A DNA stretch of 9,241 bases from Verrucomicrobiota bacterium (GTDB lineage: Bacteria; Verrucomicrobiota; Verrucomicrobiia; Methylacidiphilales; Verrucolacustridaceae): contig RGGS01000031.1 in NCBI GenBank assembly GCA_010024525.1, positions 1 to 9,241 of the forward strand, read 5' to 3'. Each line of letters opens with the position of its first letter. The first letter of the stretch is position 1. The notes beneath the pieces are model-generated. The model was given only the letters and a program-made list of their open reading frames with translations. It searched no databases and was not told the origin of the DNA. The translations under genes and the position numbers were made by a program. Of the stretch, positions 9,201-9,241 are shown piece by piece.

Positions 9201-9241
9201 TTCATCGCCAAACGGATTTGGTAAGAAAACTTCATGACTCC
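1..9241 (-). CDS. Giant multidomain extracellular/surface protein, internal fragment (both ends open)
   Basis: One uninterrupted minus-strand frame covers the window: 3,080 complete codons from 9241 to 2, with no in-frame stop. Base 1 starts a further codon. Modules in order: unassigned (res. 1-148), TSP3 (149-200), FN3 (207-303), LamG (308-495), Ig-like linker (496-628), RCC1 propeller (634-928), putative Ig (929-1010), MBG x2 (1016-1183), jelly roll (1192-1364), discoidin-like (1369-1510), MBG x3 (1517-1759), BspA LRR (1761-2084), P domain (2138-2310), Ig-like x2 (2311-2467), LamG-like (2474-2695), putative Ig (2697-2781), MBG x2 (2782-2938), TSP3 (2939-2983), glycine-rich (2984-3080+). I read only nine cysteines, and the protein is rich in Thr, Ser, Asn, Gly and Val, as is usual for exported bacterial beta-solenoid or Ig-type proteins. 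No catalytic domain is visible. The first Met (9233-9235) lacks a signal peptide and a well-placed ribosome site, so the true start probably lies beyond 9241. Role as adhesin or fibre is inferred from the modules. Confidence 0.93.
293..427 (-). repeat. Thrombospondin type 3 calcium-binding repeats, second block
   Basis: Residues 2939-2983: DGDLDGDGLADSAELAAGTD and SDTDGDGVNDSIELANSTNP. Two DxDxDG loops match those at 8642-8797. Blocks of this kind commonly mark the joint between the MBG repeats and a terminal domain in PVC-group proteins. Here the next domain is the glycine-rich one. Confidence 0.9.
428..667 (-). repeat. MBG_2-type repeat
   Basis: Residues 2859-2938: TLAVSPVSTNRAYGSANPAF, VLTYSGFQTPDTALVLDVAP, SAPGSYDITVSGGSDNNYTF and YLTGTLTVT. 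The RxYGxANPxF, YSGFxxxDTxxxL, GxYxIxxxGxxDxNYxFxYxxGTLTVT string is the textbook MBG_2 form. It precedes the second TSP3 block. Confidence 0.92.
668..898 (-). repeat. MBG-type repeat B3
   Basis: Residues 2782-2858: TPVISAAPTASAITYGQTLA, GTFAFTSPLTVPNAGTAGQG, VTFTPTDVTNYETVTTSVSL, VVSK. It belongs to the B subtype (compare 5693-5932 and 3965-4207), with the shared xxASxITYGQTLxxS opening and VTFTPTDxxNY close. It runs directly into the MBG_2 unit. Confidence 0.86.
899..1153 (-). other. Putative Ig (He_PIG) domain 2
   Basis: Residues 2697-2781: ELSLSGSLSGKVDEALSVGY, FTASNLPSGLNIGSGDGIIT, GTPRAAGAGTATIYASN, NLPFVI. The ASNLPxGLxI-x-x-x-x-G-x-I-x-GTPxxAGxxxxxI-x-A-x-N string is the diagnostic core of the family. 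It is a spacer linking LamG domain 2 to the last MBG pair. Confidence 0.88.
1157..1822 (-). other. LamG/concanavalin-like domain 2
   Basis: Residues 2474-2695. Opening LPFLEDFSLPGLSPFATFNY, then NGRLTFAAPRSSVAVA, NSWTVEATVNVPSSVTYHSM, GFNIVRDLYQGGHYYPSDQL, LRLAMRYDHQTRQVTCLYRD, FRVGFFGETLNSV and the close LSLDDIYVQVQT. The FLEDF start, W-T-V-E-A core, R-L-x-x-R-Y-D-x-x-T-x-x-V-x-x-x-Y-x-D-G centre and DDI-x-V end fit a ConA-like lectin fold. It holds the only cysteine I read outside the LRR block (1352-1354). It is not a copy of LamG domain 1. Confidence 0.75.
1841..2311 (-). repeat. Two bacterial Ig-like repeats
   Basis: The first unit (2084-2311) contains GSGLEYEILENNAGTQETSL, GVVTVRARYAAS and ISLIPA. 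The second (1841-2083) starts TQTLTFTNRPVTVVSNQPYQ and holds YLSDNTNVAVGG, GVSIVGAGVARLSASTAGDA and NYGSASGTNQILTV. The V-x-I-V-G-A-G-x-x-x-L-x-A-S-x-A-G-D-x-N-Y-x-x-A pattern is the Big/MBG-flanking repeat, a spacer fold. The first unit is more diverged and less sure. Confidence 0.75.
2312..2830 (-). other. Proprotein convertase P-like domain
   Basis: Residues 2138-2310. It opens IPDG and contains the core GDLTAYLRHELWDGSGNTIV, TRVLVNRIGYDS, NVIFSDGA, NGTWSLVVADLSTGAEVKLD and SWFMQF. This is the P domain order: a GDL-x-x-x-L strand, an L-[LV]-x-R-x-G strand, F-x-D, then G-x-W-x-L-x-V-x-D and a closing W-x-[LMF]-x-F. P domains usually follow subtilisin-like or metalloprotease domains. None is next to it here: the neighbours are an LRR domain and Ig-like repeats. 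At about 170 residues it is longer than usual, with a Gly/Asn/Pro-rich insert around 2410-2490. It may act as a stand-alone binding or stabilising module. Confidence 0.82.
2831..2989 (-). other. Linker between LRR and P domain
   Basis: About 53 residues with a Met-rich start (MMAMSSGNG) and an Ala/Pro/Gly-rich stretch (GAVAPAAPIMDLPATLTYGS), then VEATKIFRSVGS. It has low complexity at first, then becomes strand-like. It matches no family I know and most simply acts as a flexible hinge. Confidence 0.5.
2990..3961 (-). repeat. BspA-type leucine-rich repeat domain (23-residue units)
   Basis: Residues 1761-2084. The cap LAFTYQESNGEITITGYTG and VVIPGTIQGKPVTGI is the standard N-terminal lead of BspA/LRR_5 proteins. 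Ten units of exactly 23 residues (69 bp) follow between 3847 and 3158, then a partial eleventh (3157 to about 3110) and a degenerate C-terminal cap ending GYYPSAYSASWS. Consensus: G-x-x-A-F-x-x-C-x-x-L-T-x-L-T-[IL]-[PG]-x-x-V-T-x-I. Units 1, 3, 5, 7 and 9 carry Pro at the turn (LTIP type), units 2, 4, 6, 8 and 10 carry GTG or GSG (LTLGTG type). BspA LRRs in other bacteria bind fibronectin or host surfaces; here only a binding role is inferred. Eight of the nine cysteines I read in the protein are in these units. Confidence 0.95.
3965..4207 (-). repeat. MBG-type repeat B2
   Basis: Residues 1679-1759: TPFLSGITATSITQGQTLSA, GTAKNSAGVDVAGTWAFQDP, AVTFTPTDSTNYDAV, ASVTVTAS. It is the second member of the B subtype (B1 at 5693-5932, B3 at 668-898). 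It leads directly into the leucine-rich repeat domain. Confidence 0.83.
4208..4423 (-). repeat. MBG-type repeat C
   Basis: A shorter unit of about 72 residues (1607-1678): AAVVLASLTQTYDGLPKAVM, VNVQYNGSSTVPTQAGDYSV, VSAANYTGAKSGLLKITK. The xLxQTYDGxPKxV opening and P-T-x-A-G-x-Y-x-V-x-V-T close are the common MBG form. It separates A2 from B2 and has no partner next to A1. Confidence 0.82.
4424..4693 (-). repeat. MBG-type Ig-like repeat A2
   Basis: Residues 1517-1606: TPTVTVNSGTSLTYNGSGQG, DVNKGGSTGAVTLQYGGG, PPTNAGNYTVIATVAEDANY, AFTINK. It is the second copy of A1 (5933-6196), about 1.5 kb away. Most residues agree, and the DNA remains clearly alignable by eye, so this is a direct repeat inside the gene. 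It follows the discoidin-like domain. Confidence 0.85.
4712..5137 (-). other. Discoidin (F5/8 type C)-like domain
   Basis: Residues 1369-1510. It reads INQIVDGLDLNSDGTGGFGP, TITLTFDQPYDLTSFLLANG, then FSLAFYNSAGGVILQKDG, and closes with GVKRVDLKILDVHSNRIEIR and EVAFRS. The I-x-x-I-x-DG start, TxTFDQPxxLTSFxL centre and closing R-I-E-I-R-E-V strand resemble F5/8C domains, which bind sugars or lipids with loops at one end. It sits with the jelly-roll domain between two MBG cassettes. Family call is moderate. Confidence 0.6.
5150..5668 (-). other. Jelly-roll (CBM-like) domain
   Basis: Residues 1192-1364, with opening LLAASFDDILSLPSDIQYQT, then WAVMIQKDNSITLTSGI, AYRVSFDLGATVGH, DTLALRVVDGGGDWV, and the closing HFVGAIDNISITP. 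The FDD...SFDLG...LxLRV...AIDNISIxP order is the pattern of the sandwich domains found in PVC and PEP-CTERM secreted proteins, where the closing D-N-[IV]-x-[IV] strand is nearly constant. Sugar binding is possible, but I see no diagnostic aromatic platform. Confidence 0.65.
5693..5932 (-). repeat. MBG-type repeat B1
   Basis: About 80 residues (1104-1183): LVLSGITATSIPFGQALSTS, EGTAKNATGVEVFGMWEY, VTFLPNDSGNYSSA and SLAVTS. It is the same subtype as B2 (3965-4207) and B3 (668-898): LSGITATSIxxGQxLxxS opening, (G/T)xWxF/Y middle, VTFxPxDxxNY close. It follows A1 directly with only a SKG junction and leads into the jelly-roll region. Confidence 0.82.
5933..6196 (-). repeat. MBG-type Ig-like repeat A1
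   Basis: About 88 residues (1016-1103), opening TPTVTVAVGSYTYNGSYQGP and including DVNKGGSTGTVTLQY, PPTDAGTYTVVATVAADPNY and AFTISK. This is the MBG-type (mostly beta, glycine-rich) repeat found in tandem in large bacterial surface proteins. It is closely matched by repeat A2 at 4424-4693. The two copies share stretches such as DVNKGGSTG and ASSSP, pointing to internal duplication. Confidence 0.85.
6212..6457 (-). other. Putative Ig (He_PIG/cadherin-like) domain 1
   Basis: Residues 929-1010 follow the propeller. They contain the pattern GLPAGVTLSAAGILSVSN and end VFVRIMAENTSGEDSRVLNL. The hallmark of the putative Ig family is the LPxGLxLxxxGxxxG segment followed by a strand ending in an Ala/Asn turn. 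It acts as a spacer. The usual ITGTP segment is changed to LSVSNTTPS here, so the family call is moderate. Confidence 0.65.
6458..7342 (-). repeat. RCC1-type seven-bladed beta-propeller
   Basis: Residues 634-928 (295 aa). Seven blade-closing tryptophans lie at 7325, 7202, 7076, 6932, 6812, 6695 and 6566, spaced 39-48 codons apart. The repeat is V-V-A-[IV]-[AS]-A-G-x-x-H-x-[LM]-A-L-[KR]-x-D-G-x-[VL]-x-[AG]-W-G. It starts with the strand RRLLVWGAG and ends with GGRNHGLAIVSDG, which has no Trp strand of its own. The first strand can therefore complete the last blade, the usual closure of a circular propeller. RCC1 propellers bind proteins, chromatin or lipids in eukaryotes; in bacterial exported proteins the partner is generally unknown. 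It lies between an Ig-like linker and a putative Ig domain, and probably presents a binding face. Confidence 0.93.
7358..7756 (-). other. Linker plus Ig-like domain between LamG and propeller
   Basis: A strand-rich linker (TSLVFYAPMEGTSLI) is followed by an Ig/MBG-like unit. It contains SWSPNPINLVAPAVLSTNEL, GTWTYSPAAGASLSVG, GTFVPADLGAYSIS and NQVIV. The W-Y-(SPAAG)-L-xVG-xF-P-D-xxxY order is the one seen in MBG-type repeats. It spaces the LamG head from the RCC1 propeller. Assignment to an exact family is uncertain. Confidence 0.6.
7757..8320 (-). other. LamG/concanavalin A-like lectin-fold domain 1
   Basis: Residues 308-495 match the LamG_3 type. They open with GKYVSLNATGNLDNF, followed by SYTITFWMRPD, the central NWYHVAVVRDAPNSTLQIYL with the usual W-H-V-A-V-V-R core, NGQDGV, and the closing signature FRGAMDDVRVYRSVRTPAQI. 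The family is a 12-14 stranded jelly roll that often binds glycans or proteins and often a Ca2+ ion. No hydrolase residues are apparent, so ligand binding is the likely role. The ligand cannot be told from the sequence. Confidence 0.92.
8333..8623 (-). other. Fibronectin type III domain
   Basis: About 97 residues (207-303) with the FN3 pattern: opening PTVSQVPGNLV, the strand FVATWGVVSGAAGYEVQAS with the core Trp, then the linker AITGLTNQIRYYRVRSVFAS carrying the Leu and Tyr of the F strand, and a closing WSPAVSAP. FN3 domains in bacterial secreted proteins usually serve as spacers or carbohydrate-associated modules. This one directly precedes the LamG domain, a common pairing in large PVC-group proteins. 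Confidence 0.85.
8642..8797 (-). repeat. Thrombospondin type 3 (DxDxDG) calcium-binding repeats, first block
   Basis: Two acidic loops are visible: ADSDGDGLSDTVE (about 8735-8776) and NPDTDGDGISDGVEV (8642-8686), joined by a TGTDPNNP spacer. This is the TSP3 consensus, in which Asp side chains coordinate Ca2+ and make a rigid connector between globular domains. It sits between the unassigned N-terminal region and the FN3 domain. A similar block lies near the other end (293-427). Confidence 0.88.
8798..9241 (-). other. Unassigned beta-rich region at the visible N-terminal side (res. 1-148)
   Basis: Begins GVMKFSYQIRLAMKSGYRAD and continues with alternating hydrophobic and Ser/Thr/Asn/Gly residues, ending with strand-like VSFVVDFSAG and AFSVQVFQ just before the TSP3 block. 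I recognise no family. The pattern fits a beta-sandwich whose first strands may lie upstream of the window. The Met at 9233-9235 is followed by charged and polar residues, not by an export signal. Only GGAGTC precedes it, which puts a GGAG two bases from ATG, too close for a normal ribosome binding site. Most likely this is the interior of the gene. Confidence 0.55.

Noticed and set aside
9233..9235. ATG as the true start of the gene
   Set aside because: The frame is open upstream to the edge, no signal peptide follows, and the only purine-rich sequence (GGAG) is two bases from the ATG. It cannot be excluded without upstream sequence.

Overview
The whole window lies inside one gene on the minus strand. 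Reading the reverse complement from base 9241, one frame runs without a stop to base 2: 3,080 complete codons, open at both ends. I checked every in-frame triplet for TTA, CTA and TCA on the + strand and found none. The translation gives recognisable folds from end to end, so the frame is real. No complete gene, intergenic gap, RNA gene, promoter, terminator, mobile element or CRISPR array is present. The other open frames are shadows of this coding sequence. Residue numbers below count from the codon at 9239-9241.

The product is a giant mosaic surface or secreted protein built from non-catalytic modules. In protein order (falling coordinates): an unassigned beta-rich stretch; thrombospondin-type-3 (TSP3) DxDxDG repeats; a fibronectin type III domain; a LamG/concanavalin-like domain; an Ig-like linker; a seven-bladed RCC1-type beta-propeller; a putative Ig domain; two MBG-type Ig-like repeats; a jelly-roll-like domain and a discoidin-like domain; three more MBG-type repeats; a BspA-type leucine-rich repeat (LRR) domain of ten exact 23-residue units; a proprotein-convertase P domain; two bacterial Ig-like repeats; a second LamG-like domain; another putative Ig domain; two further MBG repeats; a second TSP3 block; and the start of a glycine-rich domain cut by the window edge.

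The most likely source is a Verrucomicrobiota-type bacterium (Pedosphaera/Limisphaerales-like) or a neighbouring PVC lineage. This is inferred from the GC-rich coding sequence, the Thr/Asn/Ser/Gly-rich and Cys-poor protein, and the combination of MBG, RCC1, LamG, BspA-LRR and TSP3 modules, which is typical of giant proteins in that group. I cannot name the species.

Functionally the modules suggest a long extracellular fibre or adhesin. Ig/MBG/FN3 units would be spacers. LamG, discoidin-like, jelly-roll, RCC1 and LRR units would be candidate ligand-binding heads, with TSP3 calcium sites as stiff joints. No enzyme active site is visible. The secretion signal and any anchor would lie outside the window.
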